A stretch of DNA of 64,000 bases from the NCBI GenBank assembly GCA_020635055.1, contig JACKAN010000006.1, forward strand, positions 62,001 to 126,000, written 5' to 3'. Below, one piece after another: positions 45,918 through 54,728 of the stretch. Position numbers and translations under genes: made by a program. The number at the start of each line of letters is the position of its first letter. Position 1 is the stretch's first letter. The notes under the pieces are model-generated. The model was not told the origin of the DNA and did no database searches. It saw nothing but the letters and a program-made list of their open reading frames with translations. The DNA is from Pseudobdellovibrionaceae bacterium (GTDB taxonomy: Bacteria > Bdellovibrionota > Bdellovibrionia > Bdellovibrionales > UBA1609).

Positions 45918-46580
45918 CTAATCTGCATTTACATATACGTCAAATCTTGAAGCTTTCCCCTGGGTACAAAAGGTAACTCCCTTTACTAAATCTTTACTAT
46001 GTCTTGGACGCTTAACAATAACCCTCTTTACTTTCTTTTGCAAAACCTTGGCTAAAAGCTCATTACCATGATCTTCATCTGAAATTAAATCCTGGAGAAT
46101 TTGCATTTCTTTCCCTGAAAGTGCCGTCTTATTTCTTCCTGGGAACATTGGATCTAAATAAATAACGTCCCAATCAGACAAATTATTTTTTTCTATAAAC
46201 TCCAGACTGTCATCAAGTAAAAACGTGAGTCGACTTAGCATTTCTTTAAATGGTTCGTAATTATTAGCTTGTTTTAGTGCGCTCTGGACCAACTCATAAA
46301 CGAGTTTGTTCTTTTCACAAGCTGTCACATTGCATCCTAAAACAAGCATCATCCAAGAATCCTTTAACCATCCTGCTGTTAAATCTAATACCTTTATACA
46401 TTCTGTTTTATTTCCTAAAGCACGTGAGAGAGGATCTTTTTTACTAAGCCCTTTCTTGTATATGTTAAAATAATTTCCAGAAGTAAAATCTATAGAAAAG
46501 GGTTTAAACTCTGGGTGCTTTTTGCTAACTAAAACACACTTGTCTTTTCCTCTAATTAAAACAAAATTAGATGAATTCAT
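45918..46580 (-). CDS. rsmJ: 16S rRNA (guanine-1516-N2)-methyltransferase RsmJ
   Basis: 220 residues. The RsmJ pattern is visible: KVLDLTAGWLKDSWMMLVLGCNVTACEKN (SAM loop), DVIYLDPMFPGRNKTALSGKEMQ (catalytic region DPM.P.R.K.AL.KKEM), ISDEDHG, VKRVIVKRPRHS and QGKASRFDVYV at the C-terminus. This combination is specific to RsmJ/YhiQ, which methylates G1516 in the small subunit. It overlaps the prenyltransferase stop by ATGA and is the last gene of a three-gene operon with the UbiA-like and polyprenyl synthase genes. Confidence 0.9.
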   Translation of the reverse strand: MNSSNFVLIRGKDKCVLVSKKHPEFKPFSIDFTSGNYFNIYKKGLSKKDPLSRALGNKTECIKVLDLTAGWLKDSWMMLVLGCNVTACEKNKLVYELVQSALKQANNYEPFKEMLSRLTFLLDDSLEFIEKNNLSDWDVIYLDPMFPGRNKTALSGKEMQILQDLISDEDHGNELLAKVLQKKVKRVIVKRPRHSKDLVKGVTFCTQGKASRFDVYVNAD

Positions 46581-47641
46581 TTTGGCAACCAGAGTGTGAA
46601 TAAAATAAGTGTACTGTATATAACATGTAAGTCTGCTACTCGTAACCTTAAGTCATCCACTCCGGATGAAAATGATGAGTTCACTGAATGAAAATTTAAA
46701 TATAACTTTACTGTAAAATAGGTAAAAGGTAGTAATGCAAAGTAAGACAATGAACTTTTCACTATAAAAAATAATGTTAACAACAAAACTAGGGGGGCGA
46801 CTATGAGAGTGATTTCTATTAAATACTTTGCTTTGTCAAAACCCAATCTCACTGCTAGAGAGCTCACTCCTATTTGAGAGTCCGCAGCAATATTTTCCAT
46901 TTGTTTGGCTAAAAGTATCATTGCAGCAAAATATCCGAAACCCATTCCTAATGCTAATATTTCAATGGAGTGAAAATGCCCAGCTGCCCTAGAAAATCCA
47001 TAGGTTAATAATGGTCCAAAACAGAAGAAAGCAATAAATTCACCAAAGCCCAAGTATTTTAAACCCTGGCCATAAAAGCTGTAACCCAAAACACTAAACG
47101 CTGTAAGTACTCCTACAGCAATTAAGAAAAATGGCTGCTGAATAATTAAGTAACTTCCTAATATTGAACCTAAAGAGAAGAATAATATTCCTAGTTTTTT
47201 TACTGAACATGCTGCCATCCAACCCTTTTGTATGACTTGGCTGCCACCATTGATTTGAATTCTATCCACTCCTGTCAAATGATCTTTATAATCATTAATT
47301 GCAAATACCGCTAAGTGGAAAAACAAAACAGCTAAAAGCGCCACCGCTGCAGACAAGTGATCTAAATTTATATGATTATTTACTAAATAGGAGTAGGTGG
47401 CTAGCACAGGTCCAAGAGTAAGACTCAACCAATCTAGACGGAATAATTTAAAAAGTAAAATCACCAGAGAAGGTTTTTTTATTTGCGAAATTTTGCGCAA
47501 GCGAAATGTCACTTGTTCACGAGATGTGTTCACATTCAAGCTTAGTTCAGGCAATGCACGAAAGTCGCTTGAGAAACTGCCCTCTAAATAAGATTGAAAT
47601 TTTTTGTCTGATTTTCTAATTGTGACATACTCGGGATTCAC
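46577..47641 (-). CDS. UbiA-superfamily prenyltransferase, divergent MenA-like
   Basis: About 354 residues with eight or nine membrane helices. The first Asp-rich motif is NDYKDHLTGVDR (N-D-x-x-D), with GGSQVIQKGW after it as in MenA; the second is AKQMENIAADSQIGVSSLAVRLG. A 60-residue soluble N-terminal extension is unusual. I place the start at GTG 47641, which makes a GTGA overlap with the polyprenyl synthase stop and has GGAGAG upstream. A canonical MenA is encoded at 52181, so this one probably prenylates a different acceptor or serves a parallel quinone or lipid pathway. Coupling to the polyprenyl synthase gene supports a prenyl donor of the same length. Confidence 0.8.
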   Translation of the reverse strand: MNPEYVTIRKSDKKFQSYLEGSFSSDFRALPELSLNVNTSREQVTFRLRKISQIKKPSLVILLFKLFRLDWLSLTLGPVLATYSYLVNNHINLDHLSAAVALLAVLFFHLAVFAINDYKDHLTGVDRIQINGGSQVIQKGWMAACSVKKLGILFFSLGSILGSYLIIQQPFFLIAVGVLTAFSVLGYSFYGQGLKYLGFGEFIAFFCFGPLLTYGFSRAAGHFHSIEILALGMGFGYFAAMILLAKQMENIAADSQIGVSSLAVRLGFDKAKYLIEITLIVAPLVLLLTLFFIVKSSLSYFALLPFTYFTVKLYLNFHSVNSSFSSGVDDLRLRVADLHVIYSTLILFTLWLPK

Positions 47642-48627
47642 TGTTTTGAATCTCTCCAATAAAGAAGACCTGATAGTTTTCTCAAATCTTTTGTTAGCGC
47701 TACTACCGATGGATGTACAGATTCTTCTAGTTGAGACATATAATGCTCATAAAGATCTATAAGCGCTTGGTTTTTGCTGTCAAAATCTTTTAATCTTTCC
47801 AAAAAGTATTCTTTACCTATTGCCTTATAAACATCATCCAAAGTTTGACTGTTTTTAAAGGGATCGATTTGTTTTTGTTTGAGTTCTTCGAGTAAAAAAG
47901 CTCCAAAGGAATTTAGGTAACCCGACTTTAAATCACCTAAAATGGCTTTGCCTTCGTAATTGCGAATATCAAAATCAAGGAGGTCATCACTGCGTTGAAA
48001 TAATAAACCTAAAATAGCCCCTGAGTTATCCAAGAGTTCATGTAGATCTTCGTCATAAATATCTACAGATATAAATGGCGATCTTAAACACCATTTAAAT
48101 AAGGATGCCGTTTTCAAATTATGAACCTGATCTAATCTTTGAAGGTTCACACTCCAATCATTCACCAAAGAATCCTGAATCCACTCACCTTCAAGTAGAT
48201 TAGAAATTATTTCGGCAGTGTACTGTATCAATTTTAGATTTCCAAAACTAGATAAATTGACCATCACACGAGCCAATAAATAATCACCAGCTAAAACCGC
48301 ATACTCTGGAGAATACTTCAACCATGCTGCAGGTTTATTCCTTCTAAGGTGTGACCGATCTATTAAATCATCATGTAAAAGTGAAGCATTGTGGATGAAT
48401 TCTATGGTTTGAGCCAAAAGTTGGTGAGTTTTATTTTCTAATTTTAAATGCTTTGCGGAAAGAGCAACTAATTTTGAACGAAAACCTTTTCCGTGAGAAA
48501 ATAGATCATCATATAAAGCATTTAGCTTTGGTAAATAACTCGGAAAATCAGTTTCATTATAGTATTTAATATAATTCATTCGTTGACTTTTTGTAGCATG
48601 TAGACTCGGGCAGTCAAGCCTTTTCAT
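47638..48627 (-). CDS. Polyprenyl diphosphate synthase
   Basis: 329 residues, the family length. The first Asp-rich motif is IHNASLLHDDLIDRSHLRR (DDxxD), the second FQRSDDLLDFD (DDxxD), with a GKGFRSKL basic string near residue 46 and GDYLLARV. It extends FPP or GGPP with isopentenyl units to make the quinone side chain. Chain length cannot be read exactly; the residues just before the first motif (NAS) suggest a medium to long product. It is the first gene of the operon with the UbiA-like and rsmJ genes. ATG 48627 is used, with ATG 48579 an alternative. Confidence 0.9.
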   Translation of the reverse strand: MKRLDCPSLHATKSQRMNYIKYYNETDFPSYLPKLNALYDDLFSHGKGFRSKLVALSAKHLKLENKTHQLLAQTIEFIHNASLLHDDLIDRSHLRRNKPAAWLKYSPEYAVLAGDYLLARVMVNLSSFGNLKLIQYTAEIISNLLEGEWIQDSLVNDWSVNLQRLDQVHNLKTASLFKWCLRSPFISVDIYDEDLHELLDNSGAILGLLFQRSDDLLDFDIRNYEGKAILGDLKSGYLNSFGAFLLEELKQKQIDPFKNSQTLDDVYKAIGKEYFLERLKDFDSKNQALIDLYEHYMSQLEESVHPSVVALTKDLRKLSGLLYWRDSKQ

Positions 48628-48651
48628 GGCTAGGAAATCTGATAAATTTCA

Positions 48652-49068
48652 ATGGGTTACTTCATCTACTTTAATGCATTCGCTGGAAGATTGCGAAAGA
48701 GGTCTAAAAAAAACATGCTAACTTTTTTAAACGACCTTAAGAATTTTATAAAAGATGTAGCTAATGACCCTCGTATTCCTTCCCGTGATAAAAAAATGGT
48801 ACTCGCACTTTTTGCTTTAATTATTTCTCCCTTTGATATCATTCCCGATTGGATCCCAATTATAGGCTGGCTTGACGATTTGCTATTATTAGCAACAATA
48901 TTGGATTATTTTTTTGAAGTTTTAGACCAAGAAATTATACTCTCCCACTTCCCTTGGGATATGAAAAAATATGCTTGCCTCCGCAGGTTATCACGAATGA
49001 TAACTGGCATCACCCCCCGCTGGCTTAAAAAGATCTTATGGAAATTTGAAGGTTCCCCCTATAGATAA
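48652..49068 (+). CDS. YkvA-like (DUF1232) small membrane protein
   Basis: 138 residues. The DUF1232 core spans about 40-85: NDPRIPSRDKKMVLALFALIISPFDIIPDWIPIIGWLDDLLLL-type pattern, with the SPFDIIPD signature that defines the family. It is probably a monotopic membrane protein; the function of the family is unknown. The start may be ATG 48652 or ATG 48715 (GAGG upstream of the latter). It is divergent from the polyprenyl synthase with only a 24-base gap. Confidence 0.75.
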   Translation: MGYFIYFNAFAGRLRKRSKKNMLTFLNDLKNFIKDVANDPRIPSRDKKMVLALFALIISPFDIIPDWIPIIGWLDDLLLLATILDYFFEVLDQEIILSHFPWDMKKYACLRRLSRMITGITPRWLKKILWKFEGSPYR

Positions 49069-49112
49069 GCTTAGAACTTGCACAGCCATTACTTTAGTTA
49101 TAGTTTTAAATA

Positions 49113-49340
49113 ATGAATAAATTAGATGAATATATGTCAAGTGAGCGCAGTTTCTTACATGGGATTTCAACTCCACTTATGGTGGCTATGAGCCAAATGG
49201 ACTTTATTCTTGTTAAAAAAGAAGATATGAGCCCAGAAGAAATGTTAGAAAAGATTAATAAAGCAAAATTGGCTTTGCAAAAAGTAAGTTCGGCTGTACA
49301 CGAAAGGCGCAGTTTGCTTAGGGGTCAGGTTGATGAGTAA
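49113..49340 (+). CDS. Small stand-alone helix-hairpin protein resembling a HisKA phosphoacceptor helix
   Basis: 75 residues, all-alpha by appearance. SERSFLHGISTPLMVAMSQMDFIL looks like the H-box helix of histidine kinases (FLHDI..PL..), and the rest forms a second helix ending in RRSLLRGQ, as in a dimerisation hairpin. There is no ATPase domain. It may be an isolated phosphotransfer helix or a kinase inhibitor, or only a chance likeness. It overlaps the thioesterase-like gene by eight bases, indicating cotranscription. Confidence 0.5.
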   Translation: MNKLDEYMSSERSFLHGISTPLMVAMSQMDFILVKKEDMSPEEMLEKINKAKLALQKVSSAVHERRSLLRGQVDE

Positions 49341-49734
49341 ACTTTTGTTTACCCAAGAATATTTCGCTTATTTTAGCCTTTCTGATCCTGCTGGAATTTT
49401 GTTTTTTCAAAATGTTTTCGAATTAGCACATCAAACTTTCGAAGACTATATTAAACAATCTGATATAGGCTGGGGTAATTGGTTTCAAAACCCCACTTGG
49501 GCAGCTCCGCTGGTCCATTGTGATTCTCATTTTGTTGCACCAATAAAATGCGGCGAAAATATTAAAATAGATTTGTTTTTGGAAAAAACAACAAAATCTA
49601 GTTTTACTTTATCTTATAAACTTACACAGTTTCAGAAACAGTGCTGCGAAGTCACCACCACTCATGTATTTGTTAGTAAAGAGACTCAAAGCAAAATAGA
49701 TATCCCAACTCAAATACTCGATATGTTTTTATAA
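49333..49734 (+). CDS. Hotdog thioesterase (4HBT-like), possible DHNA-CoA thioesterase
   Basis: 133 residues of the acyl-CoA thioesterase hotdog fold: YFSLSDPAGILFFQNVFELAHQTFEDYI, with the Asp and the long helix of the 4-hydroxybenzoyl-CoA thioesterase class, then PLVHCDSHFVAPIKCGENI. In a menaquinone gene neighbourhood this is the natural candidate for MenI, which frees DHNA from DHNA-CoA before MenA acts; that is contextual inference. The start is the ATG at 49333, overlapping the small HisKA-like gene by eight bases. Confidence 0.75.
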   Translation: MSKLLFTQEYFAYFSLSDPAGILFFQNVFELAHQTFEDYIKQSDIGWGNWFQNPTWAAPLVHCDSHFVAPIKCGENIKIDLFLEKTTKSSFTLSYKLTQFQKQCCEVTTTHVFVSKETQSKIDIPTQILDMFL

Positions 49735-49899
49735 TAACGGATCAGATTTTCTAAGCCTTTGCTGTAAGGCAAATCCAGCGCAGTCATCTTTGTTATTTAT
49801 TACTTTTAATATTTAAAAATTCTATAAATAAATTCTCTGCCATTTTACTTTTCATATTTCATTTTTTGTTTTGAAAGACTAAGTTCTCTAATTTTTTAA

Positions 49900-49942
49900 G
49901 GTCACACATGACTAAGTGCATATCATAAATTTAACCGGGAAC
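49900..49942 (-). repeat. Intergenic repeat, copy A (GTTCCCGGTTAAATTT family)
   Basis: Minus strand reads GTTCCCGGTTAAATTT then TGA, TGCA, GTCA and TGTGTGACC in order. Copy B at 57867-57914 shares the first 16 bases exactly and the order of the later short words. Both copies lie just past gene 3' ends in spaces between convergent genes. The rest of 49735-49943 is AT-rich with nothing else evident. Confidence 0.5.
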
Positions 49943-49943
49943 C

Positions 49944-51062
49944 TTATTGTAGTATTTTAATTAGTTGTGGGTAGTTCACTTTACCGGTTTGTGTTCTTGG
50001 TATTTCTGCAATTTTATAAACGATACTGATTTTTTCTTCCTTAGATAATGAGTTATTAAATGCTTCAATTTGTTGTAATAACTGAGGTCCTGGCATTTCT
50101 TCAACAATCAGTGCCACCCTATTTTCTAATCGCCCATCAGGTATAAGAAGAACCTCTCCGTACTTGTGATTTTCCTTCCATTGTTTGTCAAGACCATTGG
50201 CATTCACCAACACACCACCGACTTTTTTTATATGTGAATCGCGACCATAAATTTTTAAACATGCAACTTTAAGATTTTTAGAAAAATAAACACTCCCTTT
50301 ATCTTCTGTAGTAAATTCCATTTGCTTTCTTTCACAAATATCCCAGGCTTCAGCATTTTCTGTAATATAAGCTGTAAATAAACTATCACCCCTTAAAACA
50401 AGATTTTGAGTTTCATTCATTTCAACTTTAAAATGAGGCAAAATTTGAACTTCTGGAAATTCCAGATTATCTAAAGATGACAGCGGGGATGTCGCTACTT
50501 GAGAAGAAGCTTCTGTTAGGCCATATGTTGGCAATACTGGCCAATTTAATTTCCTAGCCTCATGGTACAAATTTTCAGTCAAGACCCCTCCTCCGACAAA
50601 CACCACTCTTAAGTTGGTAGGAGACAGAATTTCAAAATTTACTAAATCGTGGAGTTGAGTAGGGACTAGAGAGCTTAAGCTAGCTTCAGACACACTTAGT
50701 TGTTGTACAAATTGCTTAGGATTCCATGGGCCAAGACCATAGGTAATTTTAGAATCACTAAGGTGAGCTCTTGCTGAAATAGCTAATGCTCCCATATGTG
50801 TGGAGGGTAATATGGAAAACCAAGAATCTTTTTTTTGTAGATTTATAAAATTATTTACATTTTTAGCTGAGAGTAGCATTGCTTTCTTTGAAATGGCTAC
50901 CCACTTCGGAAAACCCGTTGTTCCGGACGTGGAAACAAAAATATGACCTTTAAATCTTTCTGAAATGATACTCTTTAATGTCTGCATCTTTTCATCAGAA
51001 AAAAAACTTATAATTTCATTATCATCACTCTGCCAATTGACAGTCCAAGTCTTTCCAGTCAA
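49944..51062 (-). CDS. menE: o-Succinylbenzoate-CoA ligase
   Basis: 372 residues, shorter than the usual 450 or so; the N-terminal ~80 residues of an acyl-CoA synthetase are missing, as in some MenE proteins. Motifs present: FVSTSGTTGFPKWVAISKKA (A3), PTYGLTEASSQV (A5), and IPRTQTGKVNYPQL (A10 Lys). It activates o-succinylbenzoate to its CoA ester. The start is TTG 51062 with AGGAG just before it, inside the end of menC (38-base overlap), so the pair is translationally coupled. It is the last gene of the men operon on this strand. Confidence 0.85.
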   Translation of the reverse strand: MTGKTWTVNWQSDDNEIISFFSDEKMQTLKSIISERFKGHIFVSTSGTTGFPKWVAISKKAMLLSAKNVNNFINLQKKDSWFSILPSTHMGALAISARAHLSDSKITYGLGPWNPKQFVQQLSVSEASLSSLVPTQLHDLVNFEILSPTNLRVVFVGGGVLTENLYHEARKLNWPVLPTYGLTEASSQVATSPLSSLDNLEFPEVQILPHFKVEMNETQNLVLRGDSLFTAYITENAEAWDICERKQMEFTTEDKGSVYFSKNLKVACLKIYGRDSHIKKVGGVLVNANGLDKQWKENHKYGEVLLIPDGRLENRVALIVEEMPGPQLLQQIEAFNNSLSKEEKISIVYKIAEIPRTQTGKVNYPQLIKILQ

Positions 51063-52080
51063 TTTCTCCTAGCTCCTCGCTAAAACCTAAGCCAATATCA
51101 TTATTAAACAACAAATGAGGACCTCGATAAGAAAGAGGCCACTGCAATTCTTTAGGTAAGTTTTCCATGTGGAGAGGTAATAGTCCACAGGCTAATAATC
51201 TTTCTCCCACAAAAAATTTAAGTTTCAGAGCACAGGCAGCCGCTTGTGCTACACCCAGTGGAGTATCTAAATAATGTGTAATTACATATTGAAAATTTTT
51301 GGCATCTTTTAAATGTTTTAACCACTCAATGACATTGACTTTTGCCGGCTTTAGCACAAAAACATCTATTCCATCGCAAGCACTCAAATCATCTTTAGTA
51401 GTAAAATCTTTTGCCAAGCGCAAGCCGAGCTCTTTCCATTTTTTCCAATACTGTCTCTCGTAGGGTGTAGGATCTTCATAAAAATCAATTATACCTTGCT
51501 GATGAAATGCATTCTCTGATTGCCAAAAATCGAAGGCTTCGAAATCAAAATATTCATTAAAATCTAGGCGTAACAACAATTTTTTTTCAATAAAATAAGA
51601 AGCCTGTTCCTTGATCCAATTTGTTTCTTTATTAATATCTTTCCCCATTTTTATTTTAAATATACGAAAATGTTGTTCAACCAAATTAGAAATATAATTC
51701 CTATCAAACATAGCTACATCTGTAATTAAATAGTGATTCTCTAATTGAAATGCCCCAGCCAAAGCATCACTTTTTAATGTTCTAAATTGTAAATCTTGTA
51801 ATAAATATTGTTTTAGTAAGTGATGAGTCTCTGTGAGCTCATTTTCCACAAAACCATTCAAAACTTGTTCTACAGGTTTATCTTTACATGCCTGGATAGC
51901 ATGATAATTTGTATAACCACTGATCCCCTGATCGTTAGTAAGTTTTAATAAACAGCCGGAATACTCTTTATTCTGCCATCTATTTTGTGTAGCTATATAT
52001 TGGGATTTATATTGATAATAACTTAACTTCATAAAGTGTTTTACCTTTTCGAATTCTTCGTTGAATTGCAAGCCTATCAT
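51025..52080 (-). CDS. menC: o-Succinylbenzoate synthase
   Basis: 351 residues of the enolase superfamily. Catalytic KxK is in FKIKMGK; the metal ligands are Asp in LRLDFNE, Glu in FYEDP and Asp in LAKDFTTKDDLS; VLKPAKV holds the second catalytic Lys, followed by ITHYLDTPLGVAQA. It dehydrates SHCHC to o-succinylbenzoate. Divergence from enterobacterial MenC is large, but the motif order is complete. ATG 52080 (AGGG directly upstream) and ATG 52032 are both possible starts. It lies 100 bases downstream of menA, with a palindrome between. Confidence 0.85.
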   Translation of the reverse strand: MIGLQFNEEFEKVKHFMKLSYYQYKSQYIATQNRWQNKEYSGCLLKLTNDQGISGYTNYHAIQACKDKPVEQVLNGFVENELTETHHLLKQYLLQDLQFRTLKSDALAGAFQLENHYLITDVAMFDRNYISNLVEQHFRIFKIKMGKDINKETNWIKEQASYFIEKKLLLRLDFNEYFDFEAFDFWQSENAFHQQGIIDFYEDPTPYERQYWKKWKELGLRLAKDFTTKDDLSACDGIDVFVLKPAKVNVIEWLKHLKDAKNFQYVITHYLDTPLGVAQAAACALKLKFFVGERLLACGLLPLHMENLPKELQWPLSYRGPHLLFNNDIGLGFSEELGEIDWKDLDCQLAE

Positions 52081-52167
52081 GACCCTATTTGATCGCTTTT
52101 ACAAACACAACAATAGTCAAAATTTTTTTGGTGTTCATATTTAAATATTCATTTTTATGTGTATATT

Positions 52168-52185
52168 TTTAGTAAATTTACTAAA
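52168..52185. repeat. 18-bp perfect palindrome at the end of menA
   Basis: TTTAGTAAATTTACTAAA (52168-52185) is its own reverse complement and includes the menA stop codon. No T-run follows on the minus strand. It could be a weak RNA hairpin or an operator between menA and menC; nothing further supports either. Confidence 0.35.
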
Positions 52186-53062
52186 GGATTAATCCTAGAC
52201 TCAATTGGAAACCAAAGGCTAAATGAAGCAATGCTCCCTGAGCGAGAAAATGGTTGAACTTAGGGCCGGGGGTTTCCTCCCATGTCGCACGGATAAGGCT
52301 TCTAGAAAGAGGAAGCAAAACTAAGGGTAGTGCTCCAGCAAAATAAATACCTTTAAATATCCAATAAAAACCCAAAGTAAAACTTACTAGTATTAAAAAA
52401 GCTATTTCAGTTCGAGCGAATTTCATACCAAAGCGCACAGCAAGAGTTTTTTTATCAGCTTCCTTATCTTGCTTAATATCCCTCAAGTTGTTAATTGCCA
52501 ACAAAACTGTTGCTAAGAAGCCTATTTGCAAGCCTGCAACTATAACATCCCAATGAAATCTTAATGTTTGGAGATAGTACATTCCCGCCACGGCAATGAC
52601 GCCAAAAAATAAAATAACAAAAACTTCTCCCAAACCTTTATATGCCAGTGGTACAGGGCCACCTGTGTAAGCATAAGTTAAAAGTAGAGATAAAATACCA
52701 ATAATCAAAATGACTTCTCCACCACGGATCACCAGTGGAATCCCACAAATAAGCGCTGCCATTAAAAATAAACTTGCTGTTAAATATACATTGGCAACTT
52801 TCATCATCCCTGATTGAGTAACTCGCTGAGGACCCATGCGGTTTTCATTGTCCGCTCCCTTTTTAAAATCAATAACATCATTAAATAAATTGGTGGCAAT
52901 CTGGATAAATAGGCTTGCTGCCAGGGCTAGTACTGTTAGATTTAAGGAATACTCTTTAGTATGTGCATAGGCCAAAACAGTACCCACAATAATAGGGACA
53001 ATAGCGGCTGTAAGTGTTTTTGGACGAAATGCCATCCATAATGATTTTAACATTTCACTCAC
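52181..53062 (-). CDS. menA: 1,4-Dihydroxy-2-naphthoate polyprenyltransferase
   Basis: 293 residues with about nine helices. MenA features: AFRPKTLTAAIVPIIVGT at the start, NLFNDVIDFKKGADNENRMGPQRVTQSG (N-D-x-x-D motif with GP.R.TQSG), AYTGGPVPLAYKGLGEVFV, and NNLRDIKQDKEADKKTLAVRFG as the second Asp motif. It attaches the polyprenyl chain to DHNA to give demethylmenaquinone. The GTG start at 53062 touches the menB stop (one-base overlap); ATG 53053 is an alternative. Confidence 0.95.
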   Translation of the reverse strand: MSEMLKSLWMAFRPKTLTAAIVPIIVGTVLAYAHTKEYSLNLTVLALAASLFIQIATNLFNDVIDFKKGADNENRMGPQRVTQSGMMKVANVYLTASLFLMAALICGIPLVIRGGEVILIIGILSLLLTYAYTGGPVPLAYKGLGEVFVILFFGVIAVAGMYYLQTLRFHWDVIVAGLQIGFLATVLLAINNLRDIKQDKEADKKTLAVRFGMKFARTEIAFLILVSFTLGFYWIFKGIYFAGALPLVLLPLSRSLIRATWEETPGPKFNHFLAQGALLHLAFGFQLSLGLIL

Positions 53063-53874
53063 TAAGGTAAACGTGGAAACTTATCAAAATTGGGAGGACG
53101 CTTTTCTACAAATGCGTTTTTTCCCTCCTGAGCCTCTTCGGACATATAGTAAAGTAATGTGGCATTTCCAGCTAAATCCAATAATCCCATTTGCCCATCA
53201 CAATCCGCATTAAGAGCCGATTTTAAACACCGGATAGCCAATGGAGAGTGTTGTAGAATTTCTTCACACCAATTCAAGGTTTCATGCTCCAATTCATCAT
53301 AGGGAACCACTTTGTTTACCAAGCCCATTTTCAATGCTTCTTCAGCACCATATTGACGACAGAGGAACCAAATTTCTCGTGCTTTTTTTTGACCCACTAT
53401 TCGAGCCAAATAACTACTTCCCAAACCACCATCAAAAGACCCTACTTTAGGACCCGTTTGGCCAAACACGGCATTGTCAGCTGCTATAGTAAGATCGCAT
53501 ACTACGTGCAAAACATGACCACCGCCAATGGCATACCCTGCGACCATGGCAATCACTGGTTTTGGCATAGATCTAATTTGTTTTTGAACATCTAAAATAT
53601 TTAAACGGGGTACACCATCCGAACCCACATATCCCGCTTTGTCTCTCACTTTTTGATCTCCACCAGCACAAAAAGCTTCTTTGCCTTCACCAGTTAAAAC
53701 TATTACGCCAACAGTGGAATCTTCGCGAACTATTTCAAAGGCTTCTTTTAATTCATGGACTGTCAAAGGTCGAAAAGCGTTTCTCACTTCTGGTCTGTTG
53801 ATAGTAATTTTTGCTACACCTTGCTTATTGGTTTCTAAACGAATATCTGTAAATTCTTTTATTTTTGACCACAT
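53062..53874 (-). CDS. menB: 1,4-Dihydroxy-2-naphthoyl-CoA synthase
   Basis: About 270 residues. MenB-specific crotonase motifs are ITINRPEVRNAFRPLTV, EAFCAGGDQKVRDKAGYVG, GYAIGGGHVLHVVCDLTIAAD, FGQTGPKVGSFDGGLGSSYLARIVGQKKAREIWFLCR and the C-terminal PNFDKFPRLP. It cyclises o-succinylbenzoyl-CoA. Start at ATG 53874, with GGAGAGG eight bases upstream; the longer ORF adds seven unlikely residues. A 101-base gap separates it from menH, and menA follows directly. Confidence 0.97.
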   Translation of the reverse strand: MWSKIKEFTDIRLETNKQGVAKITINRPEVRNAFRPLTVHELKEAFEIVREDSTVGVIVLTGEGKEAFCAGGDQKVRDKAGYVGSDGVPRLNILDVQKQIRSMPKPVIAMVAGYAIGGGHVLHVVCDLTIAADNAVFGQTGPKVGSFDGGLGSSYLARIVGQKKAREIWFLCRQYGAEEALKMGLVNKVVPYDELEHETLNWCEEILQHSPLAIRCLKSALNADCDGQMGLLDLAGNATLLYYMSEEAQEGKNAFVEKRPPNFDKFPRLP

Positions 53875-53975
53875 AACTAAAACCTCTCCAGTCAACTAGG
53901 TGGGGTTCTTTTAGATAACAAAAAAAAACAAAAAACTCTAGTGCCTTAAGGCTTTGATTTATTTAATACTGCGCA

Positions 53976-54728
53976 TTACTTAAGTGTTTTCTCAATAAAT
54001 TCGATGAGCTTGTCCTTTAAATTTGTCTGTTCTCCAATAATAATTCTATGACCACAATCAGGTAGAATTAAACCATCGGCTGGAAGTCCCTTGTCTTGTA
54101 AATGCTTGAGAATAGCGACATATTTTACATCCTGTTCACCCATTACCCATAAACTTGGAACTTTGATTTTAGAAATCTCATTGAGGCTCAATTGATGATG
54201 AACAATTGACCAATTTTGTAGTGCTTGAGCCAATGATTTTCGTGAATAATCTTCCTCTCGACGTTGCGGATGGACTTTGTCACCGGCAAATAGGTTTTGT
54301 TGATCCCATTCCTTAATTAAAGTGGACCATTCTAATTTTAGAATTTTTTTTATCCAGTCTTGATCTTGCTGCCTTCTCTCTTTCGCCTGATCTATGTTTA
54401 AAACCATTGGGTTTGTAGAAAGAAAAATAGCTGAATTGAACTTCTCAGGAAATTTTGCCAATGTGTTTAAAGCTAAGCGTCCACCCATCGAGTAGCCCAT
54501 TAAAATACACTTCTGATATTCAAACTGACTGAGTTCATTTACAAATTTTTCAGGCCAATCTTTAAACAAAATTTCGGGTCCTAGATGACTACTTCCATTA
54601 AGAAGGGATGGACACCAGAAATCAATTTTAACATAAGGTATATTCTTTCGAATTGTAGATTTTAAGCTATCCCAATCCTCTCCCCTACCCAAAAACCCAT
54701 GTAAACAAACAATTAAAACACTTTGCAT
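53976..54728 (-). CDS. menH: Alpha/beta hydrolase, probable SHCHC synthase MenH
   Basis: About 250 residues. VLIVCLHGFLGRGEDW gives the oxyanion loop, ILMGYSMGGRLALNTLAKFP the Ser nucleophile elbow in the MenH form G-Y-S-M-G-G-R, VPSLWVMGEQDVKY the Asp, and LPDCGHRIIIGEQ the His. MenH eliminates pyruvate from SEPHCHC. The assignment combines the GYSMGGR string with position at the head of menB-menA-menC-menE. Start at ATG 54728 since the upstream TTG adds only hydrophobic residues. It is divergent from the broken M16 peptidase gene. Confidence 0.85.
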   Translation of the reverse strand: MQSVLIVCLHGFLGRGEDWDSLKSTIRKNIPYVKIDFWCPSLLNGSSHLGPEILFKDWPEKFVNELSQFEYQKCILMGYSMGGRLALNTLAKFPEKFNSAIFLSTNPMVLNIDQAKERRQQDQDWIKKILKLEWSTLIKEWDQQNLFAGDKVHPQRREEDYSRKSLAQALQNWSIVHHQLSLNEISKIKVPSLWVMGEQDVKYVAILKHLQDKGLPADGLILPDCGHRIIIGEQTNLKDKLIEFIEKTLK

